A stretch of DNA of 64,000 nucleotides, from contig NZ_PSZM01000024.1 in NCBI RefSeq assembly GCF_002964975.1, positions 93,815 to 157,814 on the forward strand, given 5' to 3'. The notes beneath the pieces were generated by a model. That model did no database searches. It saw only the letters and a list, made by a program, of their open reading frames with translations, and was not told the DNA's origin. The stretch is from Apibacter adventoris (GTDB lineage: Bacteria > Bacteroidota > Bacteroidia > Flavobacteriales > Weeksellaceae). The translations under genes and the position numbers were made by a program. Below, piece after piece: positions 36,857 through 46,763 of the stretch. The first letter of the stretch is position 1, and the number at the start of each line of letters is the position of its first letter.

Positions 36857-38701
36857 ATGTGTGGAATAACCGGATATATAGGACATAAACAAGCATATCC
36901 AATCATTATAAACGGATTAAAAAGATTAGAATATAGAGGGTATGATAGTGCAGGAATTATTCTAAACGAAAATAATAGTTTTAAGCTAAAAAAAACAAAA
37001 GGAAAAGTTTCAGATTTAGAAAAAATATGTTCTAATTTGAATTCTACCGCAACTGTTGGGATGGGACATACCCGTTGGGCTACTCATGGAATTCCCAGTG
37101 ATAAAAACTCACATCCTCATCTATCTAATAATGGTAAAATAGCTATAGTACATAATGGAATTATAGAAAATTATGATACCATTAAAAAAATGTTATTATC
37201 AAAAGGATTTACCTTTCAAAGCGAAACAGATACCGAAGTTTTGGTAAATCTTATTCAATACATTCAGGATTCTCAAAAATTAAATATAAGTACAGCTGTT
37301 AGAGTTGCTTTAAATGAAGTAATCGGGGCATATGCTATAGCGGTAATAGAAGTAGATCAACCTCAAGAGATGGTCGTAGCTAGACTTAGTAGCCCCTTAG
37401 CTATAGGTATTGGAGATAATGAATATTTTGTAGCCTCAGATGCTTCTCCATTTATAGAATTTACCAAAGAAGCTGTATATTTAGAAGATGGCGAAATGGC
37501 AACTATTACTCTCAAAGGAGTAGATGTACATAAAATAAAAGATAATAAAAAAGTTAATCCGATAATCCAAGAATTAAAAATTAGTTTAGAAGAAATCGAA
37601 AAAGGAGGGTATGACCATTTTATGCTAAAAGAGATCCATGAGCAACCTAAATCTATTATGGATACTATGAGGGGGCGTTTGTTAGTAGAAAAAGGCATAA
37701 TTCAGATGGCTGGAATTTGGGATTATCAGGAAAAATTTTTAAATGCCAAACGAATTATTATTATTTCTTGTGGAACCTCATGGCATGCAGGATTAATTGG
37801 AGAATATTTAATAGAAGATTTAGCCAGAATTCCTGTAGAAGTAGAGTATGCTTCTGAATTTAGATATAGAAATCCCATAATTACAGATGAAGATATAGTT
37901 ATTGCTATATCGCAATCAGGGGAAACAGCAGATACTCTCGCAGCACTTAAATTGGCAAAAGAAAAAGGAGCATTTATATATGGTATATGCAATGTGGTAG
38001 ACTCCTCTATTGCACGGCTAACAGATGCAGGGTCTTATACCCATGCAGGGCCAGAAATTGGGGTAGCTTCTACTAAAGCTTTTACAGCACAACTTGCAGT
38101 CTTAACTATGATTGCCATAAAATTAGCAAAACATAAAGGAACCATTAGTAAAGAAAAATTTAATTCTTTATTAACAGAATTGGAATCAATTCCTGTAAAA
38201 GTAGAACAAGTAATTAAAGATACAGAAGAGCAAGTTAAAAAAATAGCAGAATTATATGTAAATGTTAATAACTTTTTATATCTAGGTAGGGGTTATAATT
38301 ATCCCGTAGCATTAGAAGGAGCATTAAAATTAAAAGAAATCTCTTACATTCATGCCGAGGGATATCCTGCAGCAGAAATGAAACATGGTCCTATTGCATT
38401 AATTGATGAAAATATGCCAGTAGTAGTAATAGCACCGAAAACTACTCATTATGATAAAATAGTTAGTAATATACAGGAAATTAATTCTAGAAAAGGAAAA
38501 GTAATAGCTATAGTAACTCAAGAAGATTCACAAGTTAAGAATATAGTTTCTCAAGCTATAGAAATACCAGCTGTTTCAGAATATTTTGTTCCTATTTTAG
38601 CCTCTGTTCCATTACAATTATTAGCCTATGATATAGCTGTAATGAGAGGAGTTAATGTAGATCAACCTAGAAATTTAGCTAAATCAGTTACAGTTGAATA
38701 A
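36857..38701 (+). CDS. glmS: Glutamine--fructose-6-phosphate aminotransferase (isomerizing)
   Basis: 614 residues. It makes glucosamine-6-phosphate, the first step to UDP-GlcNAc, and so feeds GlmM (2554-3936). The N-terminal glutaminase begins MCGITGYIG with the nucleophile Cys2; RLEYRGYDSAG and GHTRWATHG follow. Two SIS isomerase domains contain SCGTSWHAG, SQSGETADT and the C-terminal LAKSVTVE. Start and length match the family exactly. A strong terminator follows. Confidence 0.97.
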   Translation: MCGITGYIGHKQAYPIIINGLKRLEYRGYDSAGIILNENNSFKLKKTKGKVSDLEKICSNLNSTATVGMGHTRWATHGIPSDKNSHPHLSNNGKIAIVHNGIIENYDTIKKMLLSKGFTFQSETDTEVLVNLIQYIQDSQKLNISTAVRVALNEVIGAYAIAVIEVDQPQEMVVARLSSPLAIGIGDNEYFVASDASPFIEFTKEAVYLEDGEMATITLKGVDVHKIKDNKKVNPIIQELKISLEEIEKGGYDHFMLKEIHEQPKSIMDTMRGRLLVEKGIIQMAGIWDYQEKFLNAKRIIIISCGTSWHAGLIGEYLIEDLARIPVEVEYASEFRYRNPIITDEDIVIAISQSGETADTLAALKLAKEKGAFIYGICNVVDSSIARLTDAGSYTHAGPEIGVASTKAFTAQLAVLTMIAIKLAKHKGTISKEKFNSLLTELESIPVKVEQVIKDTEEQVKKIAELYVNVNNFLYLGRGYNYPVALEGALKLKEISYIHAEGYPAAEMKHGPIALIDENMPVVVIAPKTTHYDKIVSNIQEINSRKGKVIAIVTQEDSQVKNIVSQAIEIPAVSEYFVPILASVPLQLLAYDIAVMRGVNVDQPRNLAKSVTVE

Positions 38702-38722
38702 TCTAAAAAATATATGTTATAT

Positions 38723-38752
38723 AAAAGACTTAGGTATCTAAGTCTTTTTTTT
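38723..38752. terminator. Terminator after glmS
   Basis: AAAAGACTTAG (38723-38733) and CTAAGTCTTTT (38738-38748) form an 11-bp stem with a GTAT loop and T-run. Confidence 0.9.
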
Positions 38753-38816
38753 ATAAATAGTACAAAAATCATAAAAAAATAGAAATATTTAATTACATTA
38801 AAAAATAAAAATAGCC

Positions 38817-38824
38817 TATTTTTG
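38817..38824 (+). promoter_or_regulatory. -7 box before gpmI
   Basis: TATTTTTG fits TAnnTTTG and lies 16 bp before the gpmI start codon. No TTTG stands 19 bp upstream. Confidence 0.5.
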
Positions 38825-38840
38825 CAAAAAATATCAAGAG

Positions 38841-40358
38841 ATGAATAAAAAAGTAATTTTAATGATTTTAGATGGCTGGGGAATTGCCACAGATAAAAAA
38901 GTATCAGCAATAGATCAAGCAAAAACTCCATTTATTGACAGTTGCTTTCAAAAATATTCTAATACAACATTGATTACTTATGGACTAGATGTAGGCTTAC
39001 CAAAAGGACAAATGGGAAATTCAGAGGTAGGACATATGAATTTAGGAGCCGGAAGGGTCGTATATCAAAACTTAGCAAAAATAAATCTTGCCGTTGAAAA
39101 TGGAACTTTAGGAAATGAAGAAGAATTAAAAAAAGCCTTTGAATATGCCAAAAAAAATAATAAACCGGTTCATTTTATAGGATTAGTTTCTGATGGTGGA
39201 GTTCATTCGCATATCTCACATTTAAAATCTTTGGTAGAAGCAGCGAATACTTCCCAAGTAAAAAATATTTTTGTTCATGCTTTTACAGATGGACGAGATT
39301 GTGATCCTCAAAGTGGGAAAGGTTTCATTAAAGAAACTTTACAATTTTGCAAAGAAAATAACGCAAAATTAGCCTCAATTGTTGGTAGATACTATGCAAT
39401 GGATAGAGATAAGAGATGGGAGAGAGTTAAAATAGCCTATGATACTATAGTAAATGCTGAAGGAATAAAAACTTCTGATCCACTGAATGCTATACAAAAA
39501 TCTTATGAAGATGGAATTACTGATGAATTTTTAATGCCGATTATTGTGACGGAGAATGATAAACCTATAGCAACCATACAAGAAGGAGATGTAGTGATAT
39601 GTTTTAATTTTAGAACAGATAGACCAAGAGAGATAGTTGAGGTTTTGACACAAAATGATTATCCAGAACAAAGCATGAAGAAACTAGATTTATACTTTGT
39701 TACAATGACGGAATATGATGAAAATTTTAAAAATATCCGAGTAATTTTTAAAGAAGATACCATTAAAAATACCTTAGGAGAAGTAATAGCCAATGCTACA
39801 AAAAAACAAATCAGAATAGCAGAAACTGAAAAATATCCACATGTAACATTCTTTTTTTCAGGAGGAAAAGAAGAAGAGTTTAAAAATGAAAGTAGAATAT
39901 TATGCCCTTCTCCTAAAGATGTTCCTACCTATGATTTAAAACCTCAAATGGCAGCATATGATATTAAAAATGCCATTATACCGGAATTAAAAAAGAAGGA
40001 GGTAGACTTTGTTTGCTTAAATTTTGCCAATGCCGATATGGTTGGTCATACCGGTGTTTTTGAAGCAGCCGTTAAAGCTTGTGAGGCAGTTGATGAATGT
40101 GCTAAAGAAATATGTCAAACTGCTTTAGAAAATGGCTATGTTACAGTTATTATAGCAGATCATGGGAATTCAGATAAAATGAAAAATGAAGATGGCTCAC
40201 CTAATACTCAGCACACTACCAATTTAGTACCAATGATAATTGTAGATAATCAACAATATAAATTACATCAAGGAAAGTTAGGAGATATAGCTCCTACAAT
40301 TCTAACTCTTATGGGAATACCTATACCTAAAGAAATGACAGGAGATGTATTAATTTAA
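38841..40358 (+). CDS. gpmI: 2,3-bisphosphoglycerate-independent phosphoglycerate mutase
   Basis: 505 residues, alkaline-phosphatase superfamily, interconverting 3- and 2-phosphoglycerate in glycolysis. The two-manganese centre starts with LMILDGWG (Asp11), and the phospho-serine is Ser61 in GQMGNSEVGH. FTDGRDCDP, GRYYAMDRDKRWER, NFRTDRPRE, NFANADMVGHTG and the late ADHGNSD metal motif are all present. Start and length are standard. Confidence 0.97.
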   Translation: MNKKVILMILDGWGIATDKKVSAIDQAKTPFIDSCFQKYSNTTLITYGLDVGLPKGQMGNSEVGHMNLGAGRVVYQNLAKINLAVENGTLGNEEELKKAFEYAKKNNKPVHFIGLVSDGGVHSHISHLKSLVEAANTSQVKNIFVHAFTDGRDCDPQSGKGFIKETLQFCKENNAKLASIVGRYYAMDRDKRWERVKIAYDTIVNAEGIKTSDPLNAIQKSYEDGITDEFLMPIIVTENDKPIATIQEGDVVICFNFRTDRPREIVEVLTQNDYPEQSMKKLDLYFVTMTEYDENFKNIRVIFKEDTIKNTLGEVIANATKKQIRIAETEKYPHVTFFFSGGKEEEFKNESRILCPSPKDVPTYDLKPQMAAYDIKNAIIPELKKKEVDFVCLNFANADMVGHTGVFEAAVKACEAVDECAKEICQTALENGYVTVIIADHGNSDKMKNEDGSPNTQHTTNLVPMIIVDNQQYKLHQGKLGDIAPTILTLMGIPIPKEMTGDVLI

Positions 40359-40375
40359 AAATAATTAAAAATTAA

Positions 40376-40405
40376 AAAAAGGAAGATTATAATCTTCCTT
40401 TTTGT
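40376..40405. terminator. Terminator after gpmI
   Basis: A perfect palindrome, AAAAAGGAAGATTA followed directly by TAATCTTCCTTTTT (40376-40403), with a T-rich end. Confidence 0.85.
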
Positions 40406-41039
40406 TTTACTTAGATAGATAAATAATTATATATTAATCTTATTTTTTGAATTTTCAATTCAATATTTTTCTTCTGAATAATAATTTATAAGACATTATC
40501 TTATACCTGTAACATTCTTGAAATAAAAGTATTTGAGCATTTAAAAATACTACTAAATAATAAATGAATGATATTTTTGGATTATAAAAAATAACTTATT
40601 TTATATTTGATTATAATACCCTTTATTATTTCGGCGCAATATTAATCTATATAAAATTATTCGAAAATAAAATCCTAAAAAATTATTTATTTAAAAACAT
40701 TTTTTTATACTACTTTTTTTTATATAATTTCTTTATAATATTTTTTATTTTAATAGTGTGATTATATTTTTAAATGTTTTTATATATAAAAAATATTTAA
40801 TGCAAATAATTTCATTTAATTAAATTATTTAAAATTATTATGTCATAATGTTAAATAATGTAAGCTATTATAGTTTAGGAAATGGTTAATTTAATTATTT
40901 TAATTTAAATATAAAATAAAATTATAAATAAATATGTATTATTGTTAATATAATATAAATATATTAAGAATTTATTTTTTATTAAGTTAAATAAAAGGAA
41001 TGAAATTTGTTATATTCGAAAAAAAATATTATATTAATT
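40406..41039. other. Extremely AT-rich intergenic stretch
   Basis: About 630 bp between gpmI and the pyruvate oxidase gene. Long runs of A and T dominate; no gene, RNA or repeat could be supported. Confidence 0.55.
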
Positions 41040-42776
41040 ATGAGTCAAAAAGTAGCGGATCAAGTAGTAGATATACTTGTACAAAGCGGAGTTAAAAGAA
41101 TTTATGCTGTTACAGGAGATAGCTTAAATGAATTAAATAGCTCCGTAAAAAGAAATGGAAAGATAGAGTGGATACATGTTAGAAATGAAGAAGCAGGAGC
41201 TTTTGCAGCAGCAGCAGAAGCAGAGTTAGAAGGTATAGCTTGTTGTGCAGGAAGTTCAGGTCCTGGTCATGTTCATTTAATTAATGGTTTATATGAAGCT
41301 AATAGGGGACATGTACCCGTAATAGCCATAGCCTCCACCTGTATAAGTACTGAATTCGGAACAGATTATTTTCAAGAAACAAACACCACAAAATTATTTG
41401 ATGATTGTAGTGTGTACAATCAAATAGCCACAACTCCGGAACAAGCACCTAGAATGTTACAGGCAGCTATACAACATGCTATAACAAAAAAAGGAGTAGC
41501 TGTTTTTGGTATTCCCGGAGATTTAGCAGCGAAACAAGCTAAAGAAGCACCTAGTTCACTTAAAATTTATAAACATACTTCCATAATAAGACCATCTGAT
41601 GAAGAGCTATATCAAATAGCAGATATATTAAATAATAATGAAAAAATAACAGTATATTGCGGTATAGGTGTAAAAGAGGCACATTCAGAACTCATTCAAT
41701 TAGCAGAAAAATTAAAATCACCAATAGGGTATTCTTTTAGAGGAAAAATGGCTACTCAATATGATAACCCCTATGAAGTAGGTATGACAGGATTATTAGG
41801 ATTACCTTCCGCATTTCACAGTATGCATAAATCTGATGTTATATTACTTTTAGGAACAGATTTTCCTTATGCGCAATTTATGCCTTTAGATAAAAAAATA
41901 ATACAAATAGATGAAAGAGCTGAAATTTTAGGAAGAAGAGCTAAAGTGGAAATAGGGGTATGTGGAAAAATTAAAGACACCCTGCAAGTTTTGTTACCAT
42001 TAATTAAAAATAAAGCAAAAGACATATTTTTAAAGGAACAGCTTGAAAGATATAAGGAGGTAAAAAAAGGTTTGAAAATATATGTAGATGATAAAGGAAA
42101 AAAAGATCTTATTCATCCGGAATATGTTGCAGATACAATAAACAGATTAGCTGAAGACGATGCTATTTTTACTGTAGATACCGGTATGTGTTGTGTATGG
42201 GGAGCTCGTTATATACATGCAACAGGAAAAAGAAAAATGTTAGGTTCTTTTAATCACGGTACTATGGCGAATGCTATGCCTATGGCTATAGGAGCAGCAC
42301 TTTCGCAACCTGAGAAACAGGTGATTGCATTTTGTGGTGATGGTGGTTTATCTATGCTATTAGGCGATTTAGCAACTATTTATCAATACAAATTACCAGT
42401 TAAAATATTTGTATTTAATAATAGAGCCTTAGGTATGGTAAAGCTGGAAATGGAAGTAGATGGAATACCTGATAATGAAACAGATATGATAAATCCTGAT
42501 TTTGGGATGATTGCCCAAGCAATGGGATTTAAAGGAATTAATGTTCACGATCCGGAAAAAGTTGAAGCAGCTATTAAAGAAGCATTTAGTACTGAAGGAC
42601 CGGTTTTGGTAAACTTTATGACCGATCCAAACTCTTTAGCATTACCTCCTAAAATTGAATGGAGCCAAATTAAAGGAATGAGTACTGCTATGATAAAAAT
42701 GATGTTGAGTGGAAATGTTAAGGAAGTAGTAGATACTATAAGTGGTAATATAAAACATATTAAAGAGATCATTTAA
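41040..42776 (+). CDS. poxB: Pyruvate oxidase / thiamine-diphosphate-dependent enzyme (PoxB-like)
   Basis: 578 residues from the chosen Met. It belongs to the acetolactate-synthase/pyruvate-oxidase family. The catalytic glutamate lies in HVRNEEAGAFAAAAEA, the FAD-binding middle domain follows, and the ThDP-Mg motif is GDGGLSMLLGDLATIYQYKLPVKIFVFNN. Its likely reaction is oxidative decarboxylation of pyruvate to acetate, passing electrons to a quinone at the membrane. A TTG 33 bp upstream keeps the frame open, but MSQKVADQVVDILVQSGV is the usual start. Another ThDP-dependent substrate is possible. It stands alone, with its own terminator. Confidence 0.88.
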   Translation: MSQKVADQVVDILVQSGVKRIYAVTGDSLNELNSSVKRNGKIEWIHVRNEEAGAFAAAAEAELEGIACCAGSSGPGHVHLINGLYEANRGHVPVIAIASTCISTEFGTDYFQETNTTKLFDDCSVYNQIATTPEQAPRMLQAAIQHAITKKGVAVFGIPGDLAAKQAKEAPSSLKIYKHTSIIRPSDEELYQIADILNNNEKITVYCGIGVKEAHSELIQLAEKLKSPIGYSFRGKMATQYDNPYEVGMTGLLGLPSAFHSMHKSDVILLLGTDFPYAQFMPLDKKIIQIDERAEILGRRAKVEIGVCGKIKDTLQVLLPLIKNKAKDIFLKEQLERYKEVKKGLKIYVDDKGKKDLIHPEYVADTINRLAEDDAIFTVDTGMCCVWGARYIHATGKRKMLGSFNHGTMANAMPMAIGAALSQPEKQVIAFCGDGGLSMLLGDLATIYQYKLPVKIFVFNNRALGMVKLEMEVDGIPDNETDMINPDFGMIAQAMGFKGINVHDPEKVEAAIKEAFSTEGPVLVNFMTDPNSLALPPKIEWSQIKGMSTAMIKMMLSGNVKEVVDTISGNIKHIKEII

Positions 42777-42792
42777 AACCTAAAAATACATT

Positions 42793-42822
42793 AAAAGCAG
42801 TTATAGACTTATAACTGCTTTT
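42793..42822. terminator. Terminator between convergent poxB and pyrophosphatase genes
   Basis: AAAAGCAGTTATA (42793-42805) pairs with TATAACTGCTTTT (42810-42822) around GACT. The A-run and T-run make it usable in both directions. Confidence 0.9.
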
Positions 42823-42849
42823 GCATTTAAATAATCATATAATAGACAA

Positions 42850-43782
42850 TTATTTGTTAGATAAAGCTTTTGTAAGAGGAGGGATAATTTGTTTTTTACG
42901 GGAAACAACACCTTTTAAAATGGCTTCATTTTCATGTAAAGTAATTCCAAAAGCATTTTCTGCTATAGGAGCTGCATTACCTAAAACCAAAATTTTAGAA
43001 TCACTATCAAGAATATTAGTTACAACTAATAAAAATAGATCATAATTCTGAATTGATATTTCTTTATTAATAGCATTTATCAGTTCAGCTTTTTTACAAA
43101 AAACATCATTAAAATCAACACAATTTATTTGAGCCACACGTACTTTTTTACCATCAACTTCAAAAGATTTTGCATCCATAGATAACAATTCTTCAGCTTT
43201 TTTATCAGAAATATTAGTACCCGCTTTAAGAAGGTCTAGTCCATATACATTAACATTTACTCCTGCAATGGAAGCCAGCTCATGGGCTGCTTTAATATCT
43301 TCTTCAGTACAAGTGGGAGACTTAAATAACAAAGTATCTGAAATAATACCGGATAACATAAGTCCTGCAATTTCAGGAGGAATTTGAATATGGTTTTCCT
43401 TAAACAGCTTTAAAATAATGGTTTGAGTACAACCTACAGGTTCAGCACGGTAATATAATGGATTTACAGTTTGAAAATTCGAAATTCTATGATGATCTAT
43501 GACGGCTCCAATAGTTAGGTCGGAAATATCAGAAACAGATTGTTGAAATTCATTATGATCTACCAACATTACCTCTAATGTTTCCTCTGAAGCTTTAGTA
43601 ATGACTCTCAGAGTCTTCGTTTTAAAATAATCTAGAGCATACTGTGTTTCATCGTTAGGGATCCCAAGAGCTACAGGTTCTGTATTTTTACCTATAGCAT
43701 TTTGGAGATAAGAAAAAGAAATTGCAGAAGTAATAGCATCTGTATCAGGATTTAAATGTCCGAATATTAATATTTTACTCAT
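42850..43782 (-). CDS. ppaC: Manganese-dependent inorganic pyrophosphatase (family II)
   Basis: 310 residues, DHH superfamily. It hydrolyses pyrophosphate to phosphate in the cytoplasm. Metal motifs occur in order: HLNPDTDAITSA at residues 9-20, VDHNE, and IDHHR. The C-terminal DHHA2 domain ends VSRKKQIIPPL, with the RKKQ substrate loop. Length is typical. It is convergent with poxB. Confidence 0.94.
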   Translation of the reverse strand: MSKILIFGHLNPDTDAITSAISFSYLQNAIGKNTEPVALGIPNDETQYALDYFKTKTLRVITKASEETLEVMLVDHNEFQQSVSDISDLTIGAVIDHHRISNFQTVNPLYYRAEPVGCTQTIILKLFKENHIQIPPEIAGLMLSGIISDTLLFKSPTCTEEDIKAAHELASIAGVNVNVYGLDLLKAGTNISDKKAEELLSMDAKSFEVDGKKVRVAQINCVDFNDVFCKKAELINAINKEISIQNYDLFLLVVTNILDSDSKILVLGNAAPIAENAFGITLHENEAILKGVVSRKKQIIPPLTKALSNK

Positions 43783-43931
43783 GAGTTATTATTTAAATTA
43801 TTTATAATATAAAATGATTATTTTATATTAAGGGTACAAAGATACATAATTTGAAAAAATCTTATTTTAATTGTAAAATAAAGATTAAATTCTATAAAGG
43901 TATCATATTTTTAAATTAACTAAAACTTTTC

Positions 43932-43939
43932 TATTTTTG
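43932..43939 (+). promoter_or_regulatory. -7 box before ffh
   Basis: TATTTTTG fits TAnnTTTG and lies 22 bp before the ffh start codon; the -33 position has only a T-run. Confidence 0.5.
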
Positions 43940-43961
43940 CATAATATTATAATGAAGAACC

Positions 43962-45311
43962 ATGTTTCAAAACTTACAAGATAAATTAGATAAGGCTTTA
44001 CATAACATATCAGGAAGAGGAAAAATAACTGAGATAAATATTGCGGAAACAGTTAAAGAAATTCGCAGAGCCCTGGTAGATGCAGATGTTAGTTATAAAG
44101 TAGCCAAAGACCTTACAAAACGTATACAAGATAAAGCTTTAGGACAAAATGTACTTACCTCCATTTCACCCGGGCAGTTAATGGTTAAAATTGTACATGA
44201 CGAGTTGGCAATACTTATGGGGGGTGAAAATGTAGGCATTAATTTATCTGGGAATCCTACGGTTATATTAATTGCAGGATTACAAGGTTCAGGGAAAACT
44301 ACATTTTCCGGGAAATTAGCTAATTACCTTAAAAACAAAAAACAAAAAAAGGTTTTATTAGTAGCTGGAGATGTTTATAGGCCTGCTGCAATAAATCAGC
44401 TAAAGGTGTTGGGAGAGCAAATCGGAGTTGAAGTATACTCTGAATTAGAAAATAAAAATCCCGTAGAAATAGCACAACATGCTTTAGACTATGCAAAACA
44501 AAATAAATTTACCGTTGTAATAATAGATACTGCTGGTCGTTTAGCTATAGATCAGGAAATGATGAATGAAATAAGAAATGTTCATCAAGCCGTAACACCT
44601 CAAGAAACACTTTTTGTAGTAGATTCTATGACGGGGCAGGATGCCGTAAATACAGCTAAAGCCTTTAATGATGTACTTAATTACAATGGTGTTGTGTTAA
44701 CAAAATTAGATGGTGATACTAGAGGAGGAGCTGCGTTAACTATAAGGACTGTTGTAGAAAAACCCATTAAATTTATTTCTACAGGAGAAAAAATGGAAGC
44801 TTTAGATATCTTTTATCCTGAACGGATGGCAGATCGTATCTTGGGCATGGGAGATGTGGTTTCTTTAGTTGAAAAAGCGCAGGAACAATTTGACGAGGAA
44901 GAAGCCAGAAAACTTCAAAAGAAAATTGCTAAAAATCAATTTGGTTTTGATGATTTCTTAAATCAAATCAAGCAAATTAAAAAGATGGGGAATATGAAAG
45001 ATCTAATGGGAATGATTCCTGGTGTAGGAAAAGCCATCAAAGATGTAAATATTGAAGATGATGCCTTTGTACATATTGAAGCTCTTATCTATTCTATGAC
45101 TCCTCAAGAAAGAAGAAATCCAGCAATTATTAATACATCTCGTAAAAATAGGATCGCTAAAGGAAGCGGAAGGAGCATTCAGGATATAAATCAGTTATTA
45201 AAACAGTTTGAGCAAATGAGTAAGATGATGAAAATGATGCAAACCCCGCAAGGAAGAATGATGATGCAGGCTATGGCTAAACAAATGGGAGGTGGAGCAA
45301 AACCTTTTTAA
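43962..45311 (+). CDS. ffh: Signal recognition particle protein Ffh
   Basis: 449 residues with three domains: helical N-domain (1-90), GTPase G-domain with GLQGSGKTT (about 108-116), DTAGR and TKLDGDTRGG, and the methionine-rich M-domain ending MMKMMQTPQGRMMMQAM that binds the SRP RNA and signal sequences. It delivers membrane proteins to the translocon together with FtsY. Start and length are standard. Confidence 0.97.
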   Translation: MFQNLQDKLDKALHNISGRGKITEINIAETVKEIRRALVDADVSYKVAKDLTKRIQDKALGQNVLTSISPGQLMVKIVHDELAILMGGENVGINLSGNPTVILIAGLQGSGKTTFSGKLANYLKNKKQKKVLLVAGDVYRPAAINQLKVLGEQIGVEVYSELENKNPVEIAQHALDYAKQNKFTVVIIDTAGRLAIDQEMMNEIRNVHQAVTPQETLFVVDSMTGQDAVNTAKAFNDVLNYNGVVLTKLDGDTRGGAALTIRTVVEKPIKFISTGEKMEALDIFYPERMADRILGMGDVVSLVEKAQEQFDEEEARKLQKKIAKNQFGFDDFLNQIKQIKKMGNMKDLMGMIPGVGKAIKDVNIEDDAFVHIEALIYSMTPQERRNPAIINTSRKNRIAKGSGRSIQDINQLLKQFEQMSKMMKMMQTPQGRMMMQAMAKQMGGGAKPF

Positions 45312-45322
45312 ATTATATATAT

Positions 45323-46756
45323 TTAATGTAATTTTCTAAATTTTAATCGTAAGGCTTTAGTTATAGGATAGACCCTTAAAGCCTTGGATATTTTAATTTT
45401 TTGTATAGATTCCATTGGATTTACAGGAATGTCATTCAATTCAGGAACTAATTTTTGTAAAATAATTTTATAATATTTTGGGAAACGTGAATCTCTATAT
45501 TTTTTTTCCATAGAAAATAATGTATCTAGTAAATATCTATTGTTAAAAGGAGAAATCACAGTTGTATAAATATTATAAATTGTTTTTAAGGAACCAAGCC
45601 AATTAGAAATTCTATGTTCCCAATATAAAAAGTCAAGTTCATCATATCCCATTTTTTTAAATGGAGCAAAATCATCTTGCCAGGTTTTAAAAATATCTAA
45701 ATGATATTTGTCTTGTTCACATTTAACAATATAAGCCAGATCTTTAGGAGATAATTTTTTGGGTAAGGGTCGATAATAAAACCTTCCCACTTCACTTATA
45801 TTTCCGTTAATTAAATACTTATCTTTAAAATGAGGTCGATAAAAATTATCAGTAATAATTTCAGAATTATAATCAGAAACAAATATAGCCTCTTGCGGGA
45901 AATGATTACTCAGATATTTATTAAATTCAAAAATATTTAACCTTTTTCCCAATCTATGCAATATTTCTTTAGCAATTTTCACATCTATATCTGAATAAGA
46001 GTGAATTTTGTCTATAGTAAAAAAATCAATTTTATCAATATTTTTTTTATTACAGGCTAATAAAATACGAGAATCCCAACCGGAAGTTAATGCTGAAACC
46101 AAAGGTTTTCGGTGTATTAAGGAAAGCATAGTATTCTCTAATATTCGTATAATTTCAGATATACAATAAGAAGTGTCCTTTTTTTCAATTTTTTGAAAAG
46201 GATAAAAACGAATTAATTGTTTATTTTGAAAATCGTAAAAATGATTAGGAATTAATTTGCTTATTCTTTGATAAATAGTTTTGTAAAAAATATTTCGTCG
46301 ATTACTTAATACATTAAGTGGAACATCTGCAGACACTATGCTATATTTTTCACCTAGTAATTTATATAGCAGATGTGGTTGCTCTGCTAAATTAATTTCA
46401 GAAGAATCATGGGTAAAATAGCATTCTAATTGGGAAGAGGCATCATTCAATAATATAAACCGATCATTAAGTTTAATAAGTAAAATAAAATATCCTGTCC
46501 ATTTGTTTATTTGCTTAATTATAGATTGTAAAGGCAACGAAAAATCTATAGATCTGACTACTTGATCATTTAGTAATTTTGGGTTTTCAAAATCAAAAGT
46601 TTCTCCAAAAAAAACATAATTATCACCAATAACTAACTTTTCTATATCATCTTTACAAATGGCAATAGATAAGCCCTGCCATTCGTAAATCTGAGCATTT
46701 TCTGCATATATTTTGTGTTGAGAAGAAATAACATATTGTTTAGGATAGAGTCTCAT
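45323..46756 (-). CDS. Asparagine-synthase-like protein with degenerate glutaminase half
   Basis: 477 residues. The C-terminal half has an asparagine-synthase (AANH, PP-loop) motif ALTSGWDSRILLA, where the canonical SGGxDS is SGWDS, followed by an HxxRxSNWLGS segment and an N-terminal Ntn-like beta domain (VFFGETFDF, FILLIKLNDRFILLNDASSQLE). The catalytic Cys2 of the glutaminase is missing (the protein starts MRLYPKQ), so ammonia release from glutamine is unlikely. Similar proteins sit in polysaccharide or peptide-modification loci; no such partner is seen here. The thiamine pyrophosphokinase gene is 7 bp upstream on the same strand, so they are probably one transcript. Confidence 0.7.
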   Translation of the reverse strand: MRLYPKQYVISSQHKIYAENAQIYEWQGLSIAICKDDIEKLVIGDNYVFFGETFDFENPKLLNDQVVRSIDFSLPLQSIIKQINKWTGYFILLIKLNDRFILLNDASSQLECYFTHDSSEINLAEQPHLLYKLLGEKYSIVSADVPLNVLSNRRNIFYKTIYQRISKLIPNHFYDFQNKQLIRFYPFQKIEKKDTSYCISEIIRILENTMLSLIHRKPLVSALTSGWDSRILLACNKKNIDKIDFFTIDKIHSYSDIDVKIAKEILHRLGKRLNIFEFNKYLSNHFPQEAIFVSDYNSEIITDNFYRPHFKDKYLINGNISEVGRFYYRPLPKKLSPKDLAYIVKCEQDKYHLDIFKTWQDDFAPFKKMGYDELDFLYWEHRISNWLGSLKTIYNIYTTVISPFNNRYLLDTLFSMEKKYRDSRFPKYYKIILQKLVPELNDIPVNPMESIQKIKISKALRVYPITKALRLKFRKLH

Positions 46757-46763
46757 AAAATAA

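Noticed and set aside
40406..41039. AT-rich gap considered as a replication origin
   Set aside because: No DnaA-box cluster was recognised and neighbouring genes are not origin-linked; AT-richness alone is normal in this genome.
43800..43961. SRP RNA near ffh
   Set aside because: The GGGGGCAACCCC-type or GGAA tetraloop hairpin of SRP RNA could not be found next to ffh.
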